Source: Ravibacter sp964562455 (GTDB lineage Bacteria > Bacteroidota > Bacteroidia > Cytophagales > Spirosomataceae). From it: a DNA stretch of 61,500 nucleotides. The DNA lies in assembly GCA_964562455.1 (NCBI GenBank), contig CAZLTN010000024.1, forward strand, positions 1-61,500. The letters run 5' to 3'. The position numbers were made by a program, and so were the translations under genes. Below, piece by piece: positions 16,671 to 26,647 of this stretch. The stretch's first letter is position 1. Each line of letters starts with the position of its first letter. Under the pieces are notes generated by a model. That model did not search any database and was not told where the DNA came from. It was given only the letters and a program-made list of their open reading frames with translations.

Positions 16671-19600
16671 TTAAAATCTGGCATTTATCCCGAAAGAATA
16701 GGTTTTAATATAAGGATAGGTCGACCCTCTGCCCAGGAAGGGAAGCTCCGGATCTACATCCAGGTCTACTTTTGAGAAAGTCAGCAGGTTAAAGCCATTG
16801 AAATAAAATCTCAGGCTTTGAAAACCGATCCTTTCCGTCAGGGATTGAGGCACCGTCACCCCTAATTCAATAGTCTTCAGCTTTATATAATCCCAATCGC
16901 GTACCCAGAAATCAGCGTCTGTCCTGTTATTACCCAGGTTTGCCAGTCCAACCCTTGGATAAACGGCGGTTTCGGCAGTGGCCGGCGTCCATCTCTTCAG
17001 ACTTTCGCGGTTGAAAGCCGAAGGACCGGTATCGATAAGGGTCCTGATATTCCTTTTTTGTCCGGCCGTACCCTGGAACTGTGCGTTCAGATCAAATATT
17101 CTGTACGTAAGAATAGCTCCAAAGCCGTAATAACTAGGTGATCCGAGAGAATACCTTACCCTGTCGTTCGCATCGATGATATTGTCGTTATTGATATCTT
17201 TATAACGGATATCGCCCGGGCGTATCTGGTTAGAAAGTGTAGACTTGGGGCCTGCCTCTATCTCGGTGGTATTCTGGTAAATGCCGTCCGATAAATAATA
17301 CAGTCCCGAACCGGTTTCGAACCCGATGGTACTCTGGTAGTCGGGAATACCTCCCTGTCCTCCCTGATAGACTACTCTATCCCTGGATGCAAGAAAATTG
17401 GCATTGAGTATCAGCTTGAAATCACGGAAGTTTTTGCTGTAGGCCAGCGAGCCTTCTATGCCTTTGCTGTCTACAACCCCCTCGTTCAGATCGCCTGAGC
17501 TTTGCCCGATGATGTCAGGTATGGAGGCACTGGTAAGAATTCCCTCTCTCCTGTTCTTGAAAGCATCGAATGTGGCCGAAACCGCGTTTTTAAACAGGCT
17601 GAAATCCAGGCCGAGATTCACTGTCGTCAGCGTTTCCCAGGTAATGTAAGGATTACCTATATTCAGCTCATTGGCCGAGCCTGTCAGCGCGAAGCCGGTT
17701 CCGAACTGGTACCCGGCCGCATTGGTGGCCAGGTTGCGGGTATACCTGCTCTGGTAGGGGAATCTCCTGAGGGTACCTTCTCCAAACCCGATCTCGGTAT
17801 TCCCTGTTTTTCCGTACGAAGCCCTCAGCTTCAGGAAACTAAGTACACTGCTGTTGCGAAGCGGTTTTTCGTCCGAGATAATCCATCCGGCAGACGCCGC
17901 CGGGAAAAACCCGTACCGCTTTCCGGGAGGCAGGTCGTCGTCGCCGGAGTATGCGCTCACAAACTTTAGCAGATACCGTTGCTTGTAGCTGTATTCAACC
18001 CGGGAGGAAATGCCCTGCAGGCGCTGCGAAAAATCGGTACGGCTCCTGAAATCAATCACTCCCGATCTCATCCCCCTTATGCTGACGTTCACCTGGTGAT
18101 CCCGAAAGGCTTTGTCATAATCCAGCCCGGCCCAGATCTCGCTTGACCTGAACGCGTTTTCATAGGCTGCGGTTCGGTAAGCGAGCCGCGCCTCTGTACG
18201 GTAGGGTATCGGGTTCCCCTCTCCTGTGGCATCGAAAACGCGGTAGTTCTGGGTGAAGCCGGAAGTATAGTCGCCCTTGGTATCGTAAGAAACCAGGAGG
18301 TTGGCCGATAAACCGTCCAAAACCATATCCAGCTTCTGCGTTGCCTTCAGATTGGCAAACCCGACTCTTTTCCTGGCTTTGATCACCCCGTTTGCCGTAA
18401 TGGCTCCGAGGATATTATTCTGATCTTCGGTAGTCCCTCCGAAAGTCCCGTCCCTGTTCAGGATAGGATAAGCATTAGGCCTGGTATTGTTGATCAGGCC
18501 CATCAGCGCGAGCGTTCCTGTCGTCGGGTCGATACGCGTTTCGATTCTCCCGGCCAGATTGACCGAAACTGTCAGGTTTGAATTGACATCAAAATCCACG
18601 TTTGTCCTGAAATTAAAACGCTTGTAACCGTTATTGCTGTCATAATCCGGCCCTTTGGTCTCGTTGAAAAGCCCGCCCTGGTCCAGGTATCCCAGCATGG
18701 CGAAGTATCTTACTTTTTTTTCACCACCTTGTGCGGAGGCCACATATCGCTGAAAAGGCGCAGCGGATTTGATAAACCTGCCCTGGTAATCATTGTCCGG
18801 AAACCGGTACGGATCCGACCCGTTCCTGTAAGCATCTAATGCGGCCTGGCTATACCGCGGCGTCGCAGATGGATTATCGTTCAACATTGCCTCATTATAC
18901 AGCGAAGCATACTCAAACGAATTCAGGGCCGGCAGCATATGGTCCGGAGTCTGGAAGCCGTACTGAGCGGTAAGATTGATCGACGATTTGGTCCTACTGC
19001 CATTCTTTGTCGTCACCAGGATAACACCATTTGACCCTCTCAGTCCGTACCAGGCCAATGCGGCTGGATCTTTCAATACGGTAAAGCTTTCCACTTCCTC
19101 GAAATCAAGATCTGCCATTTCCCGCTCGATGCCGTCTACCAGAACCAGCGCATTTACTGAATTAAAGGAAGTACGTCCTCTCACACGGTAAACGCTAAGG
19201 TCGTTACCGGGCTGAGTGCCAGTCTGCAATACACTAAGCCCGGCCAGCCTGCCCGCCAGTACGTTAGTCATGGAGCTGGTGGAAGGTTGCGGGAGGTCTG
19301 AAGTATTGATAGAAGAAATGGCCTCTGTCAGGTATCTTTTATGCCGTACTCCGAAAGGTATCTCGACAAGATCATCGTCGCCGGCCAGAATTTTAGCCGT
19401 TTCCAAACTTATTTCAAGATGCGTATTTCCTGCAACAGCGAAGTTTCTTCCCAGAAACCCGCTCTTTTTCAAAACCAGGATAGCCTGACCGGTCGCTTCA
19501 ATAGAAAATTTTCCCGATGCATCGGTCACCGTACTTTCGTTGGATTCCTGCACCGAAACGACGACTCCTTCAATGCCCGTATGGTTCGCATCGGTTACAA

Positions 19601-19712
19601 TCCCGGTACGCATTGCCGGAACACTCTGCGCAAATGAAGATATGCCGAATCCCATTAAGAGGAACATACCGGTCAGACCGGTCAGCATTATATTTTTATA
19701 TAGCTCTTTCAT
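16671..19712 (-). CDS. SusC-type TonB-dependent receptor without STN domain
   Basis: A 1013-aa SusC. Signal peptide (about 1-29), carboxypeptidase-regulatory domain (about 36-110), plug domain with VLAGRLAGLSVLQTG and ALVLVDGIERE near 150-200, then the 22-strand barrel ending in an aromatic residue (SFGINARF). It lacks the STN signalling domain that its neighbour at 21664-25236 has, so it should transport but not signal to the FecR/sigma pair. The C-terminal motif NLLTFSKVDLDVDPE is typical. Part of the tandem susC-susD-susC-susD arrangement. Confidence 0.95.
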   Translation of the reverse strand: MKELYKNIMLTGLTGMFLLMGFGISSFAQSVPAMRTGIVTDANHTGIEGVVVSVQESNESTVTDASGKFSIEATGQAILVLKKSGFLGRNFAVAGNTHLEISLETAKILAGDDDLVEIPFGVRHKRYLTEAISSINTSDLPQPSTSSMTNVLAGRLAGLSVLQTGTQPGNDLSVYRVRGRTSFNSVNALVLVDGIEREMADLDFEEVESFTVLKDPAALAWYGLRGSNGVILVTTKNGSRTKSSINLTAQYGFQTPDHMLPALNSFEYASLYNEAMLNDNPSATPRYSQAALDAYRNGSDPYRFPDNDYQGRFIKSAAPFQRYVASAQGGEKKVRYFAMLGYLDQGGLFNETKGPDYDSNNGYKRFNFRTNVDFDVNSNLTVSVNLAGRIETRIDPTTGTLALMGLINNTRPNAYPILNRDGTFGGTTEDQNNILGAITANGVIKARKRVGFANLKATQKLDMVLDGLSANLLVSYDTKGDYTSGFTQNYRVFDATGEGNPIPYRTEARLAYRTAAYENAFRSSEIWAGLDYDKAFRDHQVNVSIRGMRSGVIDFRSRTDFSQRLQGISSRVEYSYKQRYLLKFVSAYSGDDDLPPGKRYGFFPAASAGWIISDEKPLRNSSVLSFLKLRASYGKTGNTEIGFGEGTLRRFPYQSRYTRNLATNAAGYQFGTGFALTGSANELNIGNPYITWETLTTVNLGLDFSLFKNAVSATFDAFKNRREGILTSASIPDIIGQSSGDLNEGVVDSKGIEGSLAYSKNFRDFKLILNANFLASRDRVVYQGGQGGIPDYQSTIGFETGSGLYYLSDGIYQNTTEIEAGPKSTLSNQIRPGDIRYKDINNDNIIDANDRVRYSLGSPSYYGFGAILTYRIFDLNAQFQGTAGQKRNIRTLIDTGPSAFNRESLKRWTPATAETAVYPRVGLANLGNNRTDADFWVRDWDYIKLKTIELGVTVPQSLTERIGFQSLRFYFNGFNLLTFSKVDLDVDPELPFLGRGSTYPYIKTYSFGINARF

Positions 19713-19770
19713 TACATTATTGGTTTGTTATTCATGAACTTCCTTCCGGAATACAACCGCCCCTGAAAGG

Positions 19771-19800
19771 CCCTGTCTGTAGCGGCCACGCCGTACAGGG
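19771..19800 (-). other. Inverted repeat between susD and the second susC
   Basis: CCCTGT (19771-19776) and ACAGGG (19795-19800) with inner GCGGC/GCCGT pairs form a hairpin in the 99-bp gap between the two susCD pairs. No U-tract follows on the minus strand. It may be a processing or attenuation hairpin that sets different levels for the two pairs (inference). Confidence 0.35.
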
Positions 19801-19811
19801 TTTCTGCCAGG

Positions 19812-21653
19812 TTAATCCGGCCAGCCGGGATTTTGCACCAGGTTATTCCCTTTCACTATTTCGTTCAGGGGAATCGGGTACAAATGCATGAAGTCTTTGA
19901 ATATGCGCTGGTAGGCATTGGCCATCAGGGTAGGCGTATAGATGAAGGCGTTCCCCTCCCTCTTTACATCCATACGGTATATCGGCTGGGCAATAATCTC
20001 AGGTCCCTTTTTCCAGCGCAGGATATCGAACCATCTGACGCGCTCGAAAGCCAACTCTACAGCCCGCTCGTTATGAATCAGTTCGCGCATGCTTTCCTTG
20101 CTGCGCGCCACGCCCCGGGCAGCGAATGTACTGGCTACGGTCGGCATATTCACCGTAGGTCTCTGCCTGATCTGGTCGACCGCCCATTCTACCTCTCCTA
20201 CCGGCCCCTGCGCTTCATTCAGCGCCTCAGCGTAATTAAGAAGGATTTCGGCATACCGGTAATACACGAAATTGAGTATCGCAGTGGAGGTTGCATTCCC
20301 TCTCAGCGCTTCAGGCCATAATTTGCGGCAATAGTAGCTGGTACTTGTACCGGTGCCGGCGATAGCGGTAACATCCTTTCCGTATACGGTCCCGTTTTCA
20401 GTTACTTCATACCACGTCTCCATTTTAGAAGGAGCCTGCCAGGTCTGGTTATTGTGTATCACGTTGAATTCCAACCGCGGATCCCTGTTTTCATAGGGAG
20501 AGGCCTGGTTGTACCCCGACGCAGGATCGGTAATGCGCAGCCCCTCCTTTGTCTCGTAAAGATCCACGTGGTTCTGCGTCGGGTTGAGCGAGCCGCTTTT
20601 TTCAAGATAGCCGTTAGTGCTCGGAGATATGAGGTAATCCCTGAAGAATCCCGCTACATTGGAGACCCTCGGCGCTTTGATATTGGCCATGATATACTCA
20701 TGCGAAATCGGGTCTGTTAAAATTCTCGAATAATCGGGATGCAGCCTGTAACGGCCCATATCAATCACCTGCCTGGCTGCATCAGCTGCCCGCTGCCATT
20801 TGGCGGTATTGCCTTCCGGGTTCCATAAAGGACTGGCTGCCAGCAATAAAGCCCTGGAGCGCAAAGCCCTTACAGCTCCCAGGTCCGGCCGGCCGTTGTT
20901 ATTCGATACGTTGCTGCCCGGAACATCCGGTGAATAGCTGGGATTCCAGCCTGTTTCGGGGGTATAGATCAGCAGGGGACTGCTCCCGGTATTGTCAATA
21001 AAAGTAGTCGTGCTGAATATCGTCTCCGCTTCGTCGATATCTTTTTCAATAAACGCCAGCGTCTCCTCGAAGCTAGACCGGGGAATGTCCATATCGTCGT
21101 TCAGACCCAGGGCCTTGTCCATCAGAATGGCCCCGCCCCAGCGCCTGGCAAGCTCGAAATAAAAATAGGCCCTGTAATAAAGCTGCTGAGCCCTGATAAG
21201 CTCGCCGTTTAAGGTAGGTTCAGTCTCCCAGGGGACATTCGGATATTCCTCAAGGAACACGTTTACATTCCGGATACCCTCATAGAATTTCACGTAAGGC
21301 GGGCGCTGACCGGAAATTGATTTATTGGAGCCGAATTCGGTACTGTGTTCCCAGTTTGTCCAGTCGCCGCTGTACATGGCTTTATAAGGATCGTCCAGGA
21401 ACCCGCATACGGCTTCGTCGGTAAACTCGGCGATCGTCCCCCTGAAAGGCTGCCCTACTGAACCCAGCCCGAAATAGTCGAGGACCATAAAAGTATAGGA
21501 CCGGTCTGCAAACTGGGCTGCAAGCCTCGGATTGGCGAATACGTCTTCTTTGGTGGTTACAACCCCGGTATCGCGCTTCAGGAAATCGTTTTCGCAAGAT
21601 GAAATCGCAAAGCCTGATGCGCAGAGTATGAATAATATATACCTGATCTTCAT
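19812..21653 (-). CDS. SusD/RagB-family lipoprotein (first pair of the tandem locus)
   Basis: A 613-aa SusD protein. The start is set at the ATG at 21653 (MKIRYILFILC), which opens a lipoprotein signal ending AISSC (Cys20); the longer frame adds eight residues that overlap the end of susC. SusD markers: AQQLYYRAYFYFELARRWGG near 165-190, and C-terminal NERAVELAFERVRWFDILRWKK then LYPIPLNEI. It lies 10 bp after the STN-type susC. At over 600 residues it is at the long end for the family. Confidence 0.94.
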   Translation of the reverse strand: MKIRYILFILCASGFAISSCENDFLKRDTGVVTTKEDVFANPRLAAQFADRSYTFMVLDYFGLGSVGQPFRGTIAEFTDEAVCGFLDDPYKAMYSGDWTNWEHSTEFGSNKSISGQRPPYVKFYEGIRNVNVFLEEYPNVPWETEPTLNGELIRAQQLYYRAYFYFELARRWGGAILMDKALGLNDDMDIPRSSFEETLAFIEKDIDEAETIFSTTTFIDNTGSSPLLIYTPETGWNPSYSPDVPGSNVSNNNGRPDLGAVRALRSRALLLAASPLWNPEGNTAKWQRAADAARQVIDMGRYRLHPDYSRILTDPISHEYIMANIKAPRVSNVAGFFRDYLISPSTNGYLEKSGSLNPTQNHVDLYETKEGLRITDPASGYNQASPYENRDPRLEFNVIHNNQTWQAPSKMETWYEVTENGTVYGKDVTAIAGTGTSTSYYCRKLWPEALRGNATSTAILNFVYYRYAEILLNYAEALNEAQGPVGEVEWAVDQIRQRPTVNMPTVASTFAARGVARSKESMRELIHNERAVELAFERVRWFDILRWKKGPEIIAQPIYRMDVKREGNAFIYTPTLMANAYQRIFKDFMHLYPIPLNEIVKGNNLVQNPGWPD

Positions 21654-21663
21654 AATGTGCGGA

Positions 21664-24600
21664 TTAGAAAGTAACATTTACATTCAACTGGTAGGTCCTG
21701 ATGTTGGGGTAGGTAACCCCGCGGTTTACATAAGTACCTACATTCAGGTCGTCGCCGTTTTCCGGGTCAAGGCCGACGAATTTGGTCCAGGTATACAGGT
21801 TATACCCGGTAAGCGATATGGTCGCTTCCGACAATCTCAGCCTGGAAACGAGCTTTGGCGGCACTGCATATTGCAGAGAAATATTCCTGAGCTTGATAAA
21901 GCTGGCATTCTGCAGATTGAAGGCATTGATAATCCCGGTGTTGTTCCCGGCAAGGTCCGTTCTTCCGAAAAACCTGTTCTGTCCGATATTCGCAGCCCTC
22001 ACCGCCGGGTATTTCGCATTGGGGGTACTGGGCGTCCACCGGTCGAGCTGGTGCTCGTAATATTGCGGAACGATAAAAATAGCATCGGTTTCTACCAGGT
22101 TGAATTCATTGCTGACCTTATCGACAGCCTGGAATAACGCGCTCAGCGAAAATCTTTTATAGGAAATGCTGGGCTCCAGGCTGTATTGGTCTATGGGTAC
22201 GTCCGGGTAGCCTATCGCGGTATAATCCTGCGGGGTAATCAGCCCGTCGCCATTGAGGTCCTTGAGCCTGATATCGCCGGGCATAAAAGGGAAACCCTCC
22301 ATTTTTGCCCAGGAATCGATTTCCGCCTGGTTCTGGAAAAATCCCGGTTCAACATCGTACCCGAAAAACTGCCCGATCGAGCTGCCGGCCATCCTGAGAT
22401 TTCCTTTCTGGTTGATAGGCTCATCCATAATGAGCCGTTTGTTTTTTATATGGCTGAACTGGAAATTGAGCCCGTACCGGAAAGGGCCGCTCCGGTTGCT
22501 CAGTTTCAGCTCGGCTTCTATGCCGCCGTTATAATTTTTACCGTAGTTGAAGATCGGCATGTCTTCACCGTAGTGCTCGAACGTTGCGCCGCCCCTCGAA
22601 AGCAGGATGTCCCTCCGCGTTTCATCAAAAAGGTCCGCCACGATCTGTACCCTGTTGTTGAAGAAGTTGGCGTCGATCCCTATGTTTCTCTTAAGACCGG
22701 TTTCAAAGGTCGCAAAAGGGTTGCCTATCTGGCTGTGATAATAGCCTGTGATTCCGGAGGGACTTGTCGGATTACCCAGTAAAAACGACCCTCCACCCTG
22801 GCTGTAGGCATCCAGGTACAGGAACCGCGAAGGTATGGTCCTGTAACCAACCATGCTGATATTCCCGGTTGCATATCCTACCGTACCGATACTCCCCCTG
22901 ATTTTAAGGTAGTTCAGGCCAATGCTCTTATTGATCCCTTCCATAAAGCGCTCGTTGCTAAGCGTATAACCCAGTCCTACGGTTGGAAAAAAGCCGTAGC
23001 GGTACCCTTTATCGAAGTTTTCCGACCCCTGGTAGGAACCGTTGAATTCGGTAAAATACTTGTCTTTGAAATTATAGGTCGTCCTGAAAACCATCCCCTG
23101 GAAAGCTCGGGGCGCTTCGATCCCGGTCAGGTATTTGATCTCGCGTGTAGCAACCAGCGCACCCGATACGTGGTGATTGCCGAAGGTCCTTTTATAATTG
23201 GCCTGGATCTGGATATTGGTTTTGAGCAGCCCGTCGCCCACACCAGTATTGCTGTTCAGCGGGTCCTCGATCCTGATAGTAGCTGGATTCGCATATGCCG
23301 GGATAATCTCCCTGGTTTCCCTGTTTACGGTATAGTTAGCCCCTGCTCCCGACTGGTTCCTGTAGAATTCCGAGCTCTGATCATAGGAAAATGTCGCCAT
23401 CATATCCAATCCCGGGGTGATAAAATCGAGCTGCTGCCTGACAATAAAAGCGCTTTCAAGAATATTTTTCTCTCCCGCGGTATACCCCCCTCTTTTCAGG
23501 TTGATATAGGGATTTTCCTGGTAGGCCAGCGCTCCTCCGAATCCTACGCCGATGATCTGGTTGTAAGTGTCGTCCTTCGCGATTTCCTCAGGTGTCCTCC
23601 TCTTGGCGGCTTCGCTATCAAAGGGCATCGACCACGACGGGGCAATATACATCCACTTGAATGCAGCCTCGGCGCCTGTGCGGAAATTGGCTACGGCCGC
23701 CGTCTGGTTGTACTTGATCGCGCGATTGGTATATTCATTCTCGATCCGTCCGCCCAGGTTCAGGCTTAAGGTAGTCGTCGGCGTCAGCTTGTAATCCAGG
23801 TTCGACCGGAAGTTTGTCCTTTTAGCATAGGGTGACGTTCTGTATCCCAATGGCGTATCGAATTTTTTGAAAATCCCGTCTTCGAACATATAGCCCAGCG
23901 ATACGAAGTAGCTCACCTTCTTGCTGCCCCCGCGAAGATTGATATTGTGCTGGGTTCTCATCCAGACTTTCTGTGTCAGTTCCCCGAACCAGTCCACATC
24001 CGGATAAAGCAGCGGATCTCCTTTGCCGGTCCTGAACATCTCGATATCCTGCGGGGTAAAATACTTTTGATAGCTATTCCGGTCGAGGATACCTGCATTG
24101 AGCATATTGTCTTCCGCCTCGTTGTGGAGCATAGCTGCTTCATAGGCGCGCAGGGGTTTCGGCCGCTGTCCGACCGTATTGAACCCGACCTGGCCGCTAT
24201 AAGTCACTTTCGTCGGTCCCTCGCCCCCTCTTTTGGTTGTTACGACAATAACGCCGTTGGCTCCTTTCATACCAAACAAGGCGGTAGATGCCGCATCCTT
24301 CAGGGTACTGATCGACTCAATATCGTTCGGATCGATATCGCCGAAAGTTTCCCTTTCCACTCCATCCACAATGATCAGCGCCGCAGAATTGTTGGATGCG
24401 CGTCCCCTGATAAAAATCTGGGCTTCGCTGGCGCCCGGACGTCCCTGTCTTTGCCTGGTCATAACGCCCGCCATACGCCCTGTGAGCGCGTTGGTCAGAT
24501 TTCCTACCGGCGCTTTTACGATGTCTACTGCCGAAACGGTACTTACAGCCGCTACCGATGCCAGCTTCGTCTGGGTACCGAACCCGACCACCACTACTTC

Positions 24601-25236
24601 GTTCAAATCGGTATATTGCTCGGTCAGCTCGACGTCTATCCGGGTTTCATTGCCTACCTCCCGCTCCAGGGTCGAGAAGCCCACATAGGAAAAAATCAGC
24701 CTGGCCGGTCCGGGCGGTACCTGGATGGAGTACATGCCGTTCAGGTCTGTTATCTGTGCTGCCGGAGTACCGTGGAGCCTGACCGTGACACCCGGCAGCG
24801 CTTCGCCTTTGCTGTCGGTCACCTTGCCGCTCACTTTTCTGTCCCGGCTCTCCGGAAGATCAGGTTGAGACGGGGGAATTTCGTTCTTCAGCATGATTTG
24901 TCCGCCTATAATCCGGTAGGAAATGTTCAGCGGCAGCAGCATAGCCAATACCTCCGACAATTTACGGTTTACCGCCGCAAAGTTTACCTTACGCTCAGCG
25001 CCGATGACGTTGGGACTGTACACGAATTTGACTTTCGCTTCGCGCTCGATGCGAATGATCGCTTCCCTGATTTCCATGTCTTCCGCGATCAGGGTAACGC
25101 GCCTGTCCAATAATTCCTGACCAATGCCTGTGTGTGCGCAACATAAGGAAATGCCTATGCAGACCAGCAGCATTTGCAAAAACGTGATCTTCATAACATG
25201 CCCGGCAAGAGGATGAATGCGTATCCTTTTTTTCAT
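21664..25236 (-). CDS. SusC-type TonB-dependent receptor/transducer with STN domain
   Basis: Start set at the ATG at 25236 (1190 aa; MKKRIRIHPLAG), just before the signal sequence; the longer frame adds 19 unlikely residues. Order: signal (about 15-40), STN domain (about 45-115), carboxypeptidase-regulatory domain (about 135-210, VSGKVTDSKGEALPGVTV), TonB-box-like DLNEVVVVGFGTQ, plug (ALTGRMAGVMTRQRQGRPG, ADGVER-type strand), and barrel ending NVNVTF. An STN domain contacts a FecR anti-sigma factor in the periplasm, and a fecR/sigma pair lies just upstream, so this receptor likely reports its substrate to that sigma factor. Confidence 0.96.
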   Translation of the reverse strand: MKKRIRIHPLAGHVMKITFLQMLLVCIGISLCCAHTGIGQELLDRRVTLIAEDMEIREAIIRIEREAKVKFVYSPNVIGAERKVNFAAVNRKLSEVLAMLLPLNISYRIIGGQIMLKNEIPPSQPDLPESRDRKVSGKVTDSKGEALPGVTVRLHGTPAAQITDLNGMYSIQVPPGPARLIFSYVGFSTLEREVGNETRIDVELTEQYTDLNEVVVVGFGTQTKLASVAAVSTVSAVDIVKAPVGNLTNALTGRMAGVMTRQRQGRPGASEAQIFIRGRASNNSAALIIVDGVERETFGDIDPNDIESISTLKDAASTALFGMKGANGVIVVTTKRGGEGPTKVTYSGQVGFNTVGQRPKPLRAYEAAMLHNEAEDNMLNAGILDRNSYQKYFTPQDIEMFRTGKGDPLLYPDVDWFGELTQKVWMRTQHNINLRGGSKKVSYFVSLGYMFEDGIFKKFDTPLGYRTSPYAKRTNFRSNLDYKLTPTTTLSLNLGGRIENEYTNRAIKYNQTAAVANFRTGAEAAFKWMYIAPSWSMPFDSEAAKRRTPEEIAKDDTYNQIIGVGFGGALAYQENPYINLKRGGYTAGEKNILESAFIVRQQLDFITPGLDMMATFSYDQSSEFYRNQSGAGANYTVNRETREIIPAYANPATIRIEDPLNSNTGVGDGLLKTNIQIQANYKRTFGNHHVSGALVATREIKYLTGIEAPRAFQGMVFRTTYNFKDKYFTEFNGSYQGSENFDKGYRYGFFPTVGLGYTLSNERFMEGINKSIGLNYLKIRGSIGTVGYATGNISMVGYRTIPSRFLYLDAYSQGGGSFLLGNPTSPSGITGYYHSQIGNPFATFETGLKRNIGIDANFFNNRVQIVADLFDETRRDILLSRGGATFEHYGEDMPIFNYGKNYNGGIEAELKLSNRSGPFRYGLNFQFSHIKNKRLIMDEPINQKGNLRMAGSSIGQFFGYDVEPGFFQNQAEIDSWAKMEGFPFMPGDIRLKDLNGDGLITPQDYTAIGYPDVPIDQYSLEPSISYKRFSLSALFQAVDKVSNEFNLVETDAIFIVPQYYEHQLDRWTPSTPNAKYPAVRAANIGQNRFFGRTDLAGNNTGIINAFNLQNASFIKLRNISLQYAVPPKLVSRLRLSEATISLTGYNLYTWTKFVGLDPENGDDLNVGTYVNRGVTYPNIRTYQLNVNVTF

Positions 25237-25288
25237 TAAGTTTGTACGTTTTGTTAGGGAGTGAAAAAAACTGACAAAACCCCTCTGG

Positions 25289-25376
25289 CTCATTATTTTT
25301 ATAATGAGTGCTTTTCAAGCAAACAGAGGCAATCGGGAGTCGAAAGTGGTCGCAACACCTTCGGCTCTTTTTTTGT
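25289..25376 (-). promoter_or_regulatory. Structured leader between fecR and susC (locus A)
   Basis: Read on the minus strand after fecR: a poly-A tract (25370-25376), then a 12-bp imperfect stem GAGCCGAAGGTG / CACTTTCGACTC with loop TTGCGAC (about 25338-25368), then a perfect 8-bp stem CTCATTAT-AAAA-ATAATGAG (25289-25308), then GAGGGGTTTTG and a T-run leading into susC. The equivalent gap at 34400-34490 has the same order and a shared TGTTGC-ACCA loop core. On the plus strand the first hairpin is followed by seven T, so it could also stop antisense transcripts. Confidence 0.55.
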
Positions 25377-25463
25377 TCTTATTGTTTACTTCATACGAAT
25401 AAAATTATTGTTAAGGTGCTGACTGTTAAGGTGTTTAGATATTAAGTTTTTGATCGTTAAAAG

Positions 25464-26534
25464 TTAATTTCCAAGGCCGGTGTGTGAGCCGGCAGCAGGG
25501 CAACCTTCGCCGCTTACCAGTACGCGCGTACCGCGGATCTCATAGGTTGCATTACTGGCTGAGCAAAGCAAATCCAGTTTGTTAAAAAGCGGCTGCCGGG
25601 TAATATCCCCCCGGAAAAGACACGCTTTCAAGGCATCGTTCTCAAGGATAATTTCTATTCCGTAGGCTTTCTCAAGCTTCTCGACTACTTCCGAAATCGG
25701 GGTATCCTCAAACAGGAACGACTCTTCAACAGGTGCTTCGCTTTCGTGAGGAAGCAGCGGCACAGGCTCTTCCACTAATCCCAGTTCAAAGAGGTCGCTT
25801 TTCCCTGAAAACTTTACTTTCTGGTTGGCTGTAAGAATGACTCCCCCTTTTACCGGGCCTGTTGGAAGCAGATCTGATTCGGCCCGTTTTGATACGGTGA
25901 CCTTCCCCGTTACTACCGACACTTCGATGGCTCTTGCGGGGTTACTGCCGTCTATCCAGAAGCTGGTCCCCAGCACCCGGGTCACGATCTCGCCCGAGTA
26001 AACGAAAAAGGGCTTGCCCGGATCTGCCACCACTTGAAAGAAGGCTTTACCGGTCAGCAGCACTTCCCGCTTGTCATCGTTAAAAGCCTTGGGATATGTT
26101 ACGCTGCTATTGGCGGACAGCCGGATTTCAGATCCGTCAGGCAGGATCACCGATTTAGCCTCCGCACCGGTACTGACGGTTTCCATCGCGGACGCGGATG
26201 TGCTGCGATATATTTCAGTTGCTGCGTAGCCGTCCCGGGCGGAGCCCGGAAGCATACGAAAGAACGCCCAGCCCGCTACCGTCATTACGAGGATTGCCGC
26301 GGCGGCCCATTTCCATCCGGAAGTAAATCCGAATGGTTTTATTCCCGAAAATTCCCTTCTTTCCTGTATGGCTTTCCAAAGCTTTTCTTCCAGTTGCTCG
26401 TTCTCTTCCCGGCTTCGTTCCGATACATTTTCGTCAAGCATGGAAAACCACTGTTCTACCAGGCGCTTTTCCCGTTCGGTACATTCGCCGCTGCGGTAGC
26501 GGCTCAACAATGTATGAAAATTATGCTTGCTCAT
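25464..26534 (-). CDS. FecR-family anti-sigma factor
   Basis: A 356-aa inner-membrane anti-sigma factor. The N-terminal ~75 residues are cytoplasmic and bind sigma (LLSRYRSGECTEREKRLVEQW); a transmembrane helix lies near 76-95 (WKWAAAAILVMTVAGWAFF); a periplasmic FecR domain follows (LPDGSEIRLSANSSVTYPKAF, LLTGKAFFQV). The C-terminus has the DUF4974/STN-like segment (EDTPISEVVEKLEKAYGIEI). It likely receives a signal from the STN domain of the adjacent SusC and releases the sigma factor encoded 113 bp upstream. Confidence 0.95.
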   Translation of the reverse strand: MSKHNFHTLLSRYRSGECTEREKRLVEQWFSMLDENVSERSREENEQLEEKLWKAIQERREFSGIKPFGFTSGWKWAAAAILVMTVAGWAFFRMLPGSARDGYAATEIYRSTSASAMETVSTGAEAKSVILPDGSEIRLSANSSVTYPKAFNDDKREVLLTGKAFFQVVADPGKPFFVYSGEIVTRVLGTSFWIDGSNPARAIEVSVVTGKVTVSKRAESDLLPTGPVKGGVILTANQKVKFSGKSDLFELGLVEEPVPLLPHESEAPVEESFLFEDTPISEVVEKLEKAYGIEIILENDALKACLFRGDITRQPLFNKLDLLCSASNATYEIRGTRVLVSGEGCPAAGSHTGLGN

Positions 26535-26647
26535 TTTGGAAGTCTGATCCTTTCAATTTAAGGACTAAAAAAAGCCCCGGCTCCGCAACTTACCTAAACG
26601 AATCTTTGAAAGATTATACAAAAAATTATTATTCAGGACATTTTTCC

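Noticed and set aside
23947..25113. Plus-strand frame of 388 codons opposite susC
   Set aside because: Composition shows antisense of a GC-rich gene (high Arg, His, Cys); the STN/plug motifs of susC are on the other strand.
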